DNA of 64,000 nucleotides from Heterodera schachtii. Its lineage: Eukaryota > Nematoda > Chromadorea > Rhabditida > Heteroderidae. The stretch lies in contig SIJG01000115.1 in the NCBI GenBank assembly GCA_023374025.1, forward strand, positions 331,636 through 395,635, written 5' to 3'. Shown here in pieces: positions 32,281 to 44,318 of the stretch (position 1 is the stretch's first letter; each line of letters starts with the position of its first letter). The position numbers and the translations under genes were made by a program. The notes beneath the pieces are model-generated. The model did no database searches, was not told where the DNA came from, and was given only the letters and a program-made list of their open reading frames with translations.

Positions 32281-33631
32281 TTTATTAGATAAAATTTGAA
32301 TTGCATTTTTGTTTCAGATTGGTTTGTTTTAAATTAAAAGTAAAATTTTTATTTATTTTTTCACGAAGATATAAATAAATTTTATTTTTTTTTAACTTTG
32401 CTTAATTATATATTTTGCGAAAAAATTTTTGCCAGTTGCAATACATTTTGAATCCTTTTTGGCTTAAGAAACAGAAAAAATTTTTTAAAAATAATTTGCT
32501 TCCACCGACATCATTTTGATTACCAATTTATTTTTTCAAATTATTTATTGTTTTCTTTCAATGATTATTATAATATTTTCTTTTTTTTATTTTCCTGTAG
32601 TCTTAATAATTTTCCTTTAAAACTAATTAATTGGAGAATTAGTCTATTTAATAAGCTCGAACGCGAGTAATTCTGTGCCTTGTACTAATGTCGGCAAAAA
32701 TTTTTATTATAAAAATGCTTTCTATATGATGTATTTTTTCTTCTTGCATTTTTAAAAAATTTGCTCCAATATAAAATGTATTTATTTGTTTAGATTTTGT
32801 TTATTTTCCATTTATTTTTATTTTATTATCACCAATTTTAAATATAAAATAATTTTATAGCCTATTTTCAAAAAAGTTATGTCCAGATTCTCAAATAACC
32901 AAGTTTTTTTTACATTTTGGTCATAAATTTCTTGAAACATAACTAAATTTTTGAATTTTTCAGGCTATAGAAAACACTTATGGCTACCGAATGAAATATA
33001 CATTAAAAATTTGGTTGGTTTAGAGCAAAGTTATATCAAAAATTTTTTTGTTCGTTTTTGACTACGTCATAACTTGGACTCCAATTTATAGTTGCTAAAA
33101 ACTTTCAAATTAATGGTGTAAAATCGTAAAATTTATCCAAAAAGCAACAATTTATTACACTTTTATTTGTTTTATTATCAATAGTAAATGATAATCATTG
33201 ATATTCTAATTTATTAATGCATAAATTTTAACAATGTATTAATATTTTTCTATTTAAAGCTCTTTTGAAGGAGTCAGTTTTTTCCATTTGCTGATTGATT
33301 ATAATATATATTTTTACAAAAAATTGGTATTTTTTTTTTTTTTGGTTTTCGTTTGAATGCAATTTTTTTTTCTGTTTTGGTTTTGCTTCATTTTTTATCT
33401 CATGTCTTGTAGACTTTTGCTTTACTGCAGATTGATTCGTATATTTAATAGGTTTGTATTTAATAAATATTTAAAAAATAAAATAAACTAACCCTTATTT
33501 AATTTATAATTATTGTTATGGTTTAAAATGTTTGCCATTTTATTGTAGATAATAAGTTTACAATGCATAAATTTTAATAATATTAATAATTATTTTTTTT
33601 ATTTCAATTTTTCTCATGTCTCGTAACTTGT
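32281..33631. other. A+T-rich sequence with foldback-type words
   Basis: 32865-33100 contains several AAAAAAGTTATG / TCATAAC words of the foldback family. 33382-33440 (TTATCTCATGTCTTGTAGACTTT...) is a diverged relative of module J. Confidence 0.4.
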
Positions 33632-33675
33632 TCTGTAGAAACTGCTTTGCTTCGTACATTCAATATATTTTTTAT
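33632..33675 (+). repeat. Module J copy 3
   Basis: AACTGCTTTGCTTCGTAC followed by ATTCAATATATTTTT, the inverse of the core at 17029 and 17992. Preceded by TTCTCATGTCTCGTAAC. Confidence 0.65.
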
Positions 33676-33834
33676 TAAAAAAATATTTAAGTTTTTTCGC
33701 AGTTTTCTTCTCAGCTAAAATTTAATATAATTGGTTTTGTTTTTCTTTTTTCTTAAAATTTAGGTTATTTTGATTATAATTTAGCCGCAACGGTATTAAA
33801 TTTGCTATTTTAATAATTAAAAAGATTAAATATT

Positions 33835-34400
33835 CATATTATATATTTTTTAGACTTTTTTCATTAAAAATATATCTCATGAAAATGGAATTTGTCCAGA
33901 AATTGAATAGAGCCTTTGTTAATCAGTGTTAGACAATTATATTTCAACAAATTTATGACTAAATCCCAGATTTATTGGAATTATTGGCTATTAAATTTAA
34001 AAAATCCATTAAAAAAAGAAAAAATTATTTTATATTATAATTTTTTCGTTGCAATAAAGAATGATAAATATTAAATATACTTTTAGCAATGATTTTTTTA
34101 AATTTATTTGTTTTTAAATTGATCCTTAATATTTTTTTATAATTTATTTCCTTGATGAAGTTTTTGACTTTAAATTTCTGTGGAGATGTCCCATAAATTT
34201 TCAAACAAGGTTGGACATGCATTTAATTTTCTAATTGTGATGATTTTGTTTATTGTTTTGTCTTATTTTCTTAATCTAAGTAAATTATTTCAATTAATAT
34301 TAAAAAATTAATTATTCTATGACTTCATTTTTTGATTGATTTTTTGAAATTTAAAAAGATTAATTATCAAAATATTTTAAAAAATTCTTGATGTCTAATA
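33835..34400 (+). repeat. Direct repeat H, copy 2
   Basis: Shorter, diverged copy of 28180-28990. The 65-codon minus-strand frame inside it has no counterpart in copy 1. Confidence 0.65.
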
Positions 34401-34919
34401 ATTATTATTTGTTGAGTCAATTTGATCCTTTGCATGCTAAATTCTGTTTCTAATAAATGATAAATTGTAGATTCCAATTATAGGTAATTCATAAATTCTT
34501 TTTAAAAAAATTATTATTTTTTTCATATTTAAAAAGGTATATTTCCTCAATTATTAATGCAGATATATCAAATCTCTGGTAAAAATAATTATAAATAAAA
34601 ATATCTTTAATGATTGAAAAGATAAAGGAACCAATTGCAAAACAAGATCATTCAGTGTACACGGAGCATAAAAATAATAAATACAAGAAATGGTAGGGAT
34701 GAGATTTTTGTATAAGAAACATCGTTAAATTTTACATTTTATCAAATTGGTAAGATTTATTGACATTTATTTAGAAACTTTATTCTTTATAATTGCAATT
34801 TATCTAAAATTATTTTTTGTTTTTTTCTTTTTATTTACCACTTTTATTAATTAAAATTCATTATTATTATTTCATATAATTTATTCTTTATATGCAATGT
34901 TGTGTAGTGAATTTATTAA
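34401..34919. other. A+T-rich sequence, nothing recognised
   Basis: Non-coding. Confidence 0.5.
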
Positions 34920-35205
34920 GTGACTAAATAAAGCAAGGTTAGGGCTATAAAAATATATAGAAAAAATTTAAATACCTTATATATGAATTTTTGGAGGGCC
35001 GAATCTGAAAGTGGTCTCCAAAATCGTGAAAAAATCCTCACAAAAATCTGATTAACAAAGGAATAATAAAAAATTTAGTAAAAAAAAAATGTAGATAACA
35101 TCCAGACGAACAAAATAAAAATAAATCATATTTTAGATTTTTTACCGATTTTTGAAAAACACAAAAAATTTTGGTGCAAAACTTATGTAACACCCTTAGT
35201 GTAAA
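34920..35205 (+). repeat. Interspersed family G, copy 3
   Basis: Matches the two ends of copy 2 (TTGGAGGGCCGAATCTGAAAG and AACTTATGTAACACCCTTAG) with the hairpin-containing middle missing. Confidence 0.65.
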
Positions 35206-37240
35206 TTTTTAAATTGTTGCATTTATTTAAAATGATAATTTAAAAACATCATTTATACTTTAATAAAAAGCTAAAAATTAAAAGTAATTTTAGCAGATTA
35301 TTCTTTAAATTAATGATCATATTAGCATTTACATTTTCTTTAATTTATTTTAAAAAGAAATTAATATAAAAATTTAAAATATTATTTAATTTATATGTTT
35401 CTTCAACAAAGGAAAAATGCCAACACAGGGCAGAGACAAGAGAATAAAATTAAAAAAAAAAATTATTAATAACACAAATTATTTAAAATACAAAATAATA
35501 GGAAAGTGTAGTAATTATTTAATGTTTAATAGAATGAAAATGAATTTAGAAGATAAAGTATTTTAAAAAATGTTTTTAATGAAAGTAAAAAGAAATTTTA
35601 TATTTTATTATAAATGTTTCTTATTATAAAATCCATAATATTATAACAAATTTATTTTTTATTTACCCCTAAAAGTATGATTAATAAATTACTAAATACG
35701 GATTCGAGCAAATTATTATTGCTTGGTGTGAGATGCAATGAAAAAAAAGATAAAGATGTCAATCTTTAATTCTAGCAGAAATAACTAAATAATACTTCAG
35801 AAAAGCAATCTTACGTTTATTTAAATACAAAAATCATAAATTCAATTAAAAATATTAATAGCCCAAGAATGGGTGTGTTTATTATCTAGAATCTACAAAA
35901 AAAAACCTCAAAAAAATTAATAAATTACTATGAAAATTATTTAATACATTTTTATGCCAAGCCTAATTAATGCAGCTCGGGAACACAAAAGTCAGTTGCG
36001 TCAAGAAGAGTAAAATTTAAAGTAAAATAATAAACAATGCTAAAAATGAAATTGAAAAATATATTTCTTCTGAGAAAATTTCTAAATTAATAATTTAATA
36101 ATAATAAGTGTAAAGAAAAAAAAATCTGATATAAAATTCTTCCGACAAATAGAATATAAATAAATTAATTTGTATTTTACTGATTTATATTATTTTAAAG
36201 ATAAATTTTGATATTTATATTTTAATCGTAAAATAAAAAAATTTCGAAATAAATTCAAAACCGTGCAAAATATTCTCATTAATAGGGATAATATTTTATG
36301 ATAGAAAAAAGCTAACTTAATATGTTTTATAAATTAAAAGCAGAAAATGACTTTTACACCTGATTCTCAATTTTAAATATAAATTAGCTTGGTTTTTTCT
36401 TCACTATTATTCTTTCGGTTAGTTATTTTTTTGGGTTAACAGTAAAAAATTAACTAAATTTTTATTTTTTAATCTTTTTTTTTTCTATGGGTTTCCACCA
36501 ATATTTTTTTCTTATTTGTTTATATTGACTATAATTTTTAATATTTTATGAATTTTTTTAAAATAATTTTATATAGTAATTTAAGTTAGTTCATTTACTT
36601 TTTACTTAATTTAAATATTTTTAATTTTTTTATAAAGGTTCATATTAATTTTATTAACCTTATTGAAAATTTTCTGGACGAAGAAAAAATTTAGATCCAT
36701 TAAAAGAGAGTACAAATTCTCTTCAAAATCGTTTTTGTAAGTTACTTTAATGACAAATATCCGTAAAATATTAAGCTCTTGATAAATTAATTTTTAATTT
36801 TTTGGTGCTCATTCTTCATATTATGACCGAATAACGTTATAGAAAAAAAATTTTTTTAAAAACCAAATTTAATTATCCCATTCACAACAATTTGATTGGA
36901 AATGAAAATCATTCATTGCAACGGTGGGGGAGGGGAGGAAATGGTCGAAACACAAATTGCGACTACACCATGAGCAACAAATAAAAGGCGGACCATCGCA
37001 AATAAAGCAATTAACATGAACATTAATATTGTTGAAGCAAAATTGAGATGGAGAAATGAAGTAATTAATTAATATGATTTTAGAAGATACCTTTTTCTAA
37101 AACAAATGATTTTTTTTTGCATATAATTAATCAAGAAAATAATTGATTTAATGGCAAATATTTTTAATTTTTAAGCAGTAATATTACCGGTATTTTTGTT
37201 TAGGTATTCTTCCTAAATATGGTGTTTTTGTCGGTCTTTA
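35206..37240. other. A+T-rich sequence with one purine-rich patch
   Basis: Mostly featureless. 36906-37019 is G+C/purine-rich (GGTGGGGGAGGGGAGG), and one frame stays open for 37 codons with a basic, protein-like composition (fragment GEGRKWSKHKLRLHHEQQ). Other frames are also open there, so it is not called as coding. Confidence 0.4.
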
Positions 37241-37350
37241 GCGGTAATCAATTGCATTTTAAAGACTTTAAAATTTTAAATGTTTATACTAATTATATAT
37301 GTATGACCAATGCAAAAAACCGAACATATTCAATGCTTTACAACTTTTTT
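37241..37350. repeat. Relic of the 49.6-kb element interior
   Basis: Matches 49890-49985 (CATTTTAAAGACTTTAAAATTTTAAATG, then TGTATGACCAATGCAAAAAAC in pieces, then CAATGCTTTACAACTTTTTT). Confidence 0.55.
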
Positions 37351-38334
37351 TATTCTTGAGAAAAAAAAATTGGAAAAATCATATTCTGAAAGAGAACAAT
37401 TAAAGCTATGAATGATGCCAAAACAAATATTACAAAATAAAATGTTATTAATTCAAAAAAAAAAGAATTTTTCTTTTATAAATCAAATATTACTTTTTAC
37501 AAAAAATTACAAACAATTATATTAATCAACAAGAGTTTAAAGAAACAGTTAAAATAATATGCATCTTGAAATTTTCTTTAATGAGAAATACACAAAAATA
37601 ATCAAACGAAATTTTAGAAATTTTCATAATTTTTATTGCATCGAAGGGATATAAATGTTCCTTTATGTTGTTTTCTGTTGAAAAAATGAGGAAAGTTGAA
37701 AAAAATAATATATTAAAACTATTTAATAGAGAGTTAAAATTGCTATAATATAATCCAAAATTTATATGAATAAAAAATGATCATCTACAAAAACATTGTT
37801 TATTATAATGCAAAAATTAATAAAATTCTTTATTTTATTTTATTTATTTGGATAATTATTAAAAGACATCCTTATTGCTTAAAGAAACAGTTAAAATGCA
37901 TCGTGTTTTAATGAGTAATAAAAATGAGCTATGGCTTCTTATTTTATAATAAGCATTAAACAAATCTAAAATCACGCCTTAAATAAATTATTATTAATAA
38001 ATTAAAATGAAATATTTTGAGACTTTAAAAGAATTGTAAAAAAGGAAAGATAAATTAAATAAAGAAAGAAAAGCAACTTAAATTGAAATTCTTTGAGAAT
38101 TTTGAATTATTAATTAAGGTATGATAAAAAATTATTTGTCGCTGAATTTTGTGAAACATCATCGGTCACTGGCGAGGAAAATTAAGAAAATTAAGAAATT
38201 TAAAAAATATTAATAAATACGTAAATAATTATACGAATATTCATTTATTTTATAATAAAGTTAGTAAAAATTCATTTATATATGTAATAATAAAATTTCA
38301 ATAAACTTAATTCAAATAATCGTGACACCATAAA
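37351..38334. other. A+T-rich sequence, nothing firm
   Basis: A short frame at about 38116-38190 (fragment FVAEFCETSSVTGEEN) looks mildly coding but has no splice or start support. Confidence 0.4.
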
Positions 38335-38440
38335 ATTATTACAAATAGCACATATTTCATATGATACTTTATGTCGATATTTTGCAAATAAAAAAACTAC
38401 ATAATTTGCAAAGAAGAAATATAATTATACGAGTCAAAAT
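38335..38440 (+). repeat. Interspersed family F, 5' fragment
   Basis: Matches 21000-21125 (TATTACAAATAGCACATATTTCATATGA and following bases, in diverged form). Confidence 0.5.
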
Positions 38441-39439
38441 TAATACAGCAATTTATATAAAAATAAAATAAAATATTAATTAATTCATTTTTAATAATAA
38501 TTTATAAAACCATAATAAAAAAAAATAATAATAAATACACTACATAATAAAAAATAGAAATACAAAGTATTTATTCAATATTTAAAATTTTAAGCCTAAA
38601 AAATTTATAAAAAAAAATAATTTAAAAAATGGAGCTTAAATGTAACTTTTTTTAAATAATATTTATAATAATATTAAAAAGTCACAGCAAAAAGAGAAAG
38701 AGTAATAAGAACCAATCATTAAAAATATTAATTTTGCAATTCATTATATCTAATTAGAGAAAAGAATATTCACAATTATAAGAAATTTTACGAGATTCAA
38801 CAATGACGACAAATCTTTTTGCGAGAAAATTAAACAAAAATATTCAAATTGCAAATGCACAAATAATGATAATTTATATAAATTATAAAAAACATATTAA
38901 AAAGAGAGAAAAGTAGTGCAATATAAATAATAGTTTGTGTTTATGAATAATACATTTATATAAATTTAAAAAAATAAGAAGAATTAAATGGATCTAAAAA
39001 TGTTATCATCTGAGATTATATACTAACTAGGGTTGCTTTACTTTTCTATTTTATTATCTTATCAATTAATAAACATTCTTTTGTTTTAGTTAAAATTTAT
39101 TTCTTTTTATTAATTTTTATATTTTTTAATATTTACGTTACATTTAAGAACTCTTTTTATTTGGAAAAGTGATGAACCGTTTAAAATGTGTTAATTTATT
39201 AATTTTAATATTTTGCAAGGAGATCATGGTTTAGGACCTTTTTTGAGCAATATTAAAATTCTTATTTTAATAATTGTAATTAAATTTGATTTGTTTTATT
39301 TATTTTATCTTTTAAAATATTATGTATTTAAACTCAAATCAACGACTAATGATAATCTGAAAATGAGCAAATGTTAATAATTTTTTGAATTACATTTTTG
39401 AATAGTAATTCTGAGAATAAGTATTTTAACAACTTGATT
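38441..39439. other. A+T-rich sequence, nothing recognised
   Basis: Non-coding. A TAGGGTTGCTTTAC word at about 39029 resembles TAGGGTTGCTTCAT at 29176. Confidence 0.45.
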
Positions 39440-40235
39440 GAGCATTAAATTTCAAACAAAAAAACTAAATTAAAAAGCGACAAATTATTTAGCATTGTGC
39501 ATTAGTCATTTTTTAAAAATTTTTTGTAGTTTTTTTTGTCATTTTATTTTTAATCAATCAACAGTAAAAATGGTATATTATTGATAAAACATATTCTCTA
39601 ATTTTATTATTGAAATAAAATATTATATATTTAAATTTTTTCGACATTTGAACTAATTTGCATTAATTGAATATTTTCTTATTTAAAATTGTTTAACGAA
39701 TATTTGCTGTATGCCAAAAATATTTAGTTCAATTATAGATTGAGTAAATAAGAGAGCCCGGAGTGGTCATAATAACTCATGGCTCCCGCGGCTGTTATTC
39801 TCGCTTACAATTTAATACTTTTTAGCCCAGAGGGATTTTTCTGAAGCAGTATTTTGGGGATTCACGGTCTTACGTCCGGAAATTTTTGGACTCCGCTCCG
39901 GCCCCACAAATTTTTTCTTTTTTGTTCCATTTTATTTATTTATTATTTTTGGATACAAAAAGAACTTTAAAAAAGTACGGGAACATTTTCCGCACCCTGT
40001 GTGTTATGAATAGCAAAAAACGAGAGCAAAACGCACAAAAGTAAAATTATTTTATTAATTCATTTTTTAATATTTAAAATGGAAAATTATTAAAAAAAAA
40101 CTCTTTAATAAACTAAAAAAAGCATAAACAAAAATTATAATATAAAAAAGCCAAACTGATTGAATTAATAGTGGGTTCTTTAAAGAAAAATTAAATTCTA
40201 ATGAAAATGTTTCAATTAATAAATAATTCTTAATT
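39440..40235 (+). repeat. Segmental duplication C, copy 1 (unoccupied)
   Basis: Direct duplicate of 44163-45600. It carries GATAAAACA once, at 39583-39591, exactly where copy 2 has the 809-bp insertion. It also has about 110 bases (about 39850-39965, including GACTCCGCTCCGGCCCC) that copy 2 lacks. Shared landmark: GAGCCCGGAG, then CTCATGGCTCCCGCGGCTG. Confidence 0.85.
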
Positions 40236-40659
40236 ATTCTCAATCCTAAAAAGCACTGATAAACTCAAATAACAAAAATAAAAAAAATGAAAAAAAAACA
40301 TATAATCATCTTTTTATTACTAAATTCTTATGTATTTATTATATTATTTTCTAATTACGAAAGTATGAAATGCCTTTTAACGTAATAATTAAAAAAACAA
40401 TAATTTTTGAAATTTAACTTATCTAAATTATAAAATGTTTTTCGTAATTTTTTGTTTTCTCATATTTATAGTTAGGCGAGGATTTTTTAGTTTTTTAACT
40501 ATTTTTTTCTGCGGCTTTATTTTGATGAGAAATGCATAAAAAATTTCAAAAATACACCCCCTAAGATTGACCTAAATTAAAAAAATATATAGCACTAAAA
40601 ATTTAAAATTTTCTCAAAAAATTTATCGCCCAGATTTTTTCTTCTTGACAAAATTTTAT

Positions 40660-40815
40660 TTAAAAAATGCCAATGTTTGCTAATGTCAATATTCCTTCGC
40701 TGCCTGCCTTAAAATTTATGAGCTCGGCACAATTCAAAAGATTTCTAAAGACCCCGCTGAAAATTATTTTAAAAATGCATTTAGCGATTTCATTTTGAAA
40801 GAATTTCTTATACAT
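40660..40815 (-). CDS. RepA 51-codon frame, inverted copy
   Basis: Same frame as 10502-10657 and 55050-55205. Here the frame stays open upstream to an ATG at 40908, adding 31 residues including RRRRLTALTFYDVS from unrelated sequence. Function unknown. Confidence 0.25.
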   Translation of the reverse strand: MYKKFFQNEIAKCIFKIIFSGVFRNLLNCAELINFKAGSEGILTLANIGIF

Positions 40816-41438
40816 TAGGAAAACAACAGCAGATGTTTCATTAATTATGGAGACATCATAAAATGTCAGCGCCGTCAAACGTCGGCGTCGAAAAATGAAT
40901 TTATGCATTTATCTACCTATTAATTATTTAAAACCATTTCCAAACAATATGAATAATTTTATTTTTTAATTATGATCGTCTAATTATAAACTTACAACTT
41001 ATTTATGATTTTTCTCATATTTGGTTTTTTATAATTTTTTGTTTGGAATTATAATACTTATATATAATCATTGTAAAAATTACTTTATTGTTTAATTATT
41101 TTTTTATATTTCATATTTTAATTATTTATTTATTAAATTTAAAATGTTTATTTTCCATTTAATGTCAATTTTTTGTAAATTAACACTTTTGTTGTTAACA
41201 TTTTGAGAATTGTTTTGTGATTATATGAAATCTTTTTATTCGGTCTACAAAAATTTTTTTTTGTTTATTTTAAAATTTACCAAAAATTTTTGCTTTTAGG
41301 GATCATTGTGAAGATGAAAATAAATTCTCATCATTTTCGATATATTAATGTAAGTAATTAATAATAATTTGTTTCTCATGCTGTTGCATTCCCTTAATAG
41401 TATTTTTCATTATTTTTATGAAAATTATTTTTTATTAT

Positions 41439-41606
41439 CTAAATTAACTCGTCGACATCACTGATGTTGGGCGTGTTGAATACATTAGCAATTACAAAAT
41501 TTGAAAAAATAAGTTGTAATAACAAGAAAGTTGATATTAGGGGATGTTTTTTTTCAATTTTCTTTCTATATTTTTTATCCTCATTGAACAAAATTGAAAA
41601 TATTAA
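41439..41606 (-). other. Coding-like open frame in left arm
   Basis: A 55-codon frame without ATG, ending in TAG. Its last part is compositionally mixed (fragment ANVFNTPNISDVDELI). It is identical in the other arm at 54508-54675. As the arms are a recent duplication, this is not evidence of selection. Confidence 0.2.
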
Positions 41607-41807
41607 TCAATGATTACTTTTTTATATTTATTAAATTTTTAACTTTTTTTTTATTATTCCATGCTTTAGCAAATAGTATGAAAAAGTATACTCGGGGTTC
41701 TTGAAATAGATATTATATAAGCATAAGACCAGATTTAATATTGTAATATTGATATACTGCATTTAAAACTGTATTTACTTTGTTATTTTAAATTTATTTA
41801 ATTTGTA

Positions 41808-43038
41808 TCCCCATTGTGTGAAACCAACTCGTCTAATTAAATTCGCTTTTTTAATAGTTTCTCGAATCTTACTCAACCTTTTCGAATACTGACTGCTTGT
41901 TATTTGTTTTACGTTTTCACTTTATATTTCTTTTTTAAATTGATAGTAAAATTCAGTTTTTAATTGAATTGTTTGAATTAATAATTATAATATTTTCATA
42001 TAATTTTATTCTTTGTATATATTGGAAAACCAGTCCAAAGTAAAAATTCTGAAAATTCCATTAAAATGACAAAGAAATAAATTTTGAAATTTAATTTAAT
42101 GCGAAGTTTAACATTGTACAATGGAAATTTATTAAAATTTTAATCTTCAAAATTGAAAAGAACAATGTTTTGTTCTAAGGAAGCAACTCAGACTTCCTGA
42201 ATTTATTTGAAATTTACCAAAAAATATCGATAATTTTTTATGTTTTCTCCATTTGAATTACTTACTCCAGTTGTGGAAAAAGTTTAAAAAAGTCTCTTCC
42301 AACTTGATCAGATCACTCCTTCATGGTGATCGGGACACCACAAAATACGTTGAAAATCGGTGAATTTAAAAAAAAAAACCCTAGGTAGTTGAGAAAATTT
42401 CCCAGGAAATTTTGAATAATTGGAAAGAACACAAAATTCTCTACCGAATTGCCTTTTTAATGGTATGGCTAAGACTTGTACATAAAAAGGTGTGCTTGGT
42501 TGAAAATTGGACAACTCCTTGAAATACGGTATAAAGTAGTGATTTTTATAATCATCAAATTCAACCAATTATAATTTTTTGTTTACAAGTCTTTGCCCCT
42601 ACCATTCAAAACGCAATTCGGTAGAGAGTTTTATGCTCTTTCTGGCAGCCCTATACAAAATTTCCAGAAAAATTTTCACAGCCCCCATGAATTTTTTCAA
42701 TAATTTTCCCGGTTTCAAGTCGTTTTTGACATTCCAGATCACTATGAAGAAGTGATGATCTGATCAAGGATACAAAAACCCTGAAAGAGATATTTTATGT
42801 TGCAAATTAAGCTTTAATTCAATTTGCAAATTAATAAAACAGAAAATTAAAAAATTAATATTAGGACTTGTTGACAGGCTAAGTTGAGGAAAATTTTTGA
42901 AATTTTTAACAATTTTTGCTTTCATAAAATATTTCATTATGAACTCTGCTATAAGAGTATCAGTATTTAATTATTTTAAAAACAAATAATAATAAATCTT
43001 ACATATTTGCATTTATTTTTAATTTTTGCTTTTAATGA
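41808..43038. mobile_element. 1.23-kb segment present in only one arm
   Basis: Defined by comparison: 41807 joins to 43039 in the paralogous arm around 54307. It starts TCCCCATTGTGTG and ends TTTTAATGAAT. It contains the foldback at 42285-42800. Insertion in this arm or deletion in the other cannot be distinguished; no clear target duplication. Confidence 0.6.
42285..42800. repeat. Imperfect foldback with about 200-bp arms
   Basis: Left arm about 42285-42480 and right arm about 42590-42800 are diverged reverse complements (for example CTCTACCGAATTGCCTTTTT against AAACGCAATTCGGTAGAGAG, and GATCAGATCACT at the outer ends). An 86-codon minus-strand ATG frame (42308-42568) lies across the left arm, and the right arm on the plus strand encodes a similar stretch (both with QFGREF). 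Differences between arms are not concentrated at third codon positions, which argues against coding constraint. Confidence 0.7.
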
Positions 43039-44318
43039 ATAAAAATTTTAAAAAATAATTAAAAAACATTTCTTTCGAATTGTAATGTCTTCTTATTTAT
43101 AGATTTGCTTCATTTGAAATTAATATATTTTTAAATTTATTCGCTTATCATTAGATTTAGTAAAGTTTATTTTTATTCTTGGTATATTATAATTTTCTGT
43201 CTGAATCAGTCGTTAATTTATAATATTTTTTATTTTTTTATTAAAAAATTTTCTCAAAAATTTATTCCATAAAATAATTTATTTTCTTCAAAAAATTTTT
43301 GGTTTAAAAATTTGTCCTTATTCGAAAAAAAAACTTTCGTTTCTTAAATTGTTTCTTTTGCCTTTTTACATTTATGTTTAATTATTTTGCTTTCTTTTAT
43401 ATCGACTTTCCATAAAATAAATTAATTAATTTCGATTCCAAATGAAATATAAATTACGGTCAGAATTTTTTTTCATAAGATTCTTCTCTTTAAGTGTCTC
43501 TATTTTATTTTATTAAATCATTATTTTTACTTTATAGCAATTATTTTAATTTTTCTTTAGTAATAAATAGTTTTAATTTAAATACAAAATATCAAAAGAA
43601 TTGATGGTTTGCTTTAATGATTATTAATAAATATGATTAATTGAATAATTATTTATTTCATACTTTTCTTTATTTAATTAATAGTCAAATTAGTTTATTG
43701 AATATTAATTATCACTTTTTTGCTTTTAATCTCACGGAAAAGGGGTAAAAAACATTTTGATGAAGACTTAAATATTTTTTTCAGTTTAGATTGAATGAAT
43801 ATTATTTTATAGGCTAATATATCTAAATTTATTTAAATTTCTAGGTCATTTTTCATGTGTGTAAAGTTGTCTATTTTCTAACAACTTTCATTAGGATTTT
43901 ATTAATCAGGTAAAAATTATATGTTTTTAAATTTTTACTTTGATTTCATTGAAGTTTTCGTAATTTTTTACTATAATTAATTAAAATTTTTAAACAATTG
44001 TTCTTTTTATTAATGAACTAATTTAATTTAAATAAATTATTTTTTTATTTATGAGTCAGTATTTGTTTTTCATTTAAATTAATTATATTGAATGTAAATG
44101 CATATAAATATCATAAGGGTCAAAATTAAACAATATGGTATTATTTGCCTGAATAAAAACTTTATTAAGCATTAAATTTCAAAGAAAAAAGCTAAATTAA
44201 AAAGCGACAAATTATTTAGCATTGTGCATTCGTCATTTTTTAAAAATTTTTTGTAGTTTTTTTTGTCATTTTATTTTTAATCAATCAACAGTAAAAATGG
44301 TATATTATTGATAAAACA

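Larger units (their letters stand above)
40309..44020 (+). repeat. Large inverted duplication, left arm
   Basis: Reverse complement of 53320-55560. The outer 40309-40835 part is a RepA fragment. 40836-41160 is replaced by about 75 unrelated bases in the other arm. 41161-44020 then matches closely apart from a 1.23-kb extra segment (41808-43038). The sequence where the arms match looks nearly identical, indicating recent origin. The spacer between the arms is about 9.3 kb. Confidence 0.85.

Noticed and set aside
36906..37019. 37-codon basic frame in a G-rich patch
   Set aside because: More than one frame is open through the same purine-rich sequence, so openness is compositional.
42308..42568. 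86-codon frame possibly encoding a protein
   Set aside because: It lies across one arm of a foldback; differences between the arms are not concentrated at third codon positions, so no coding constraint is evident.
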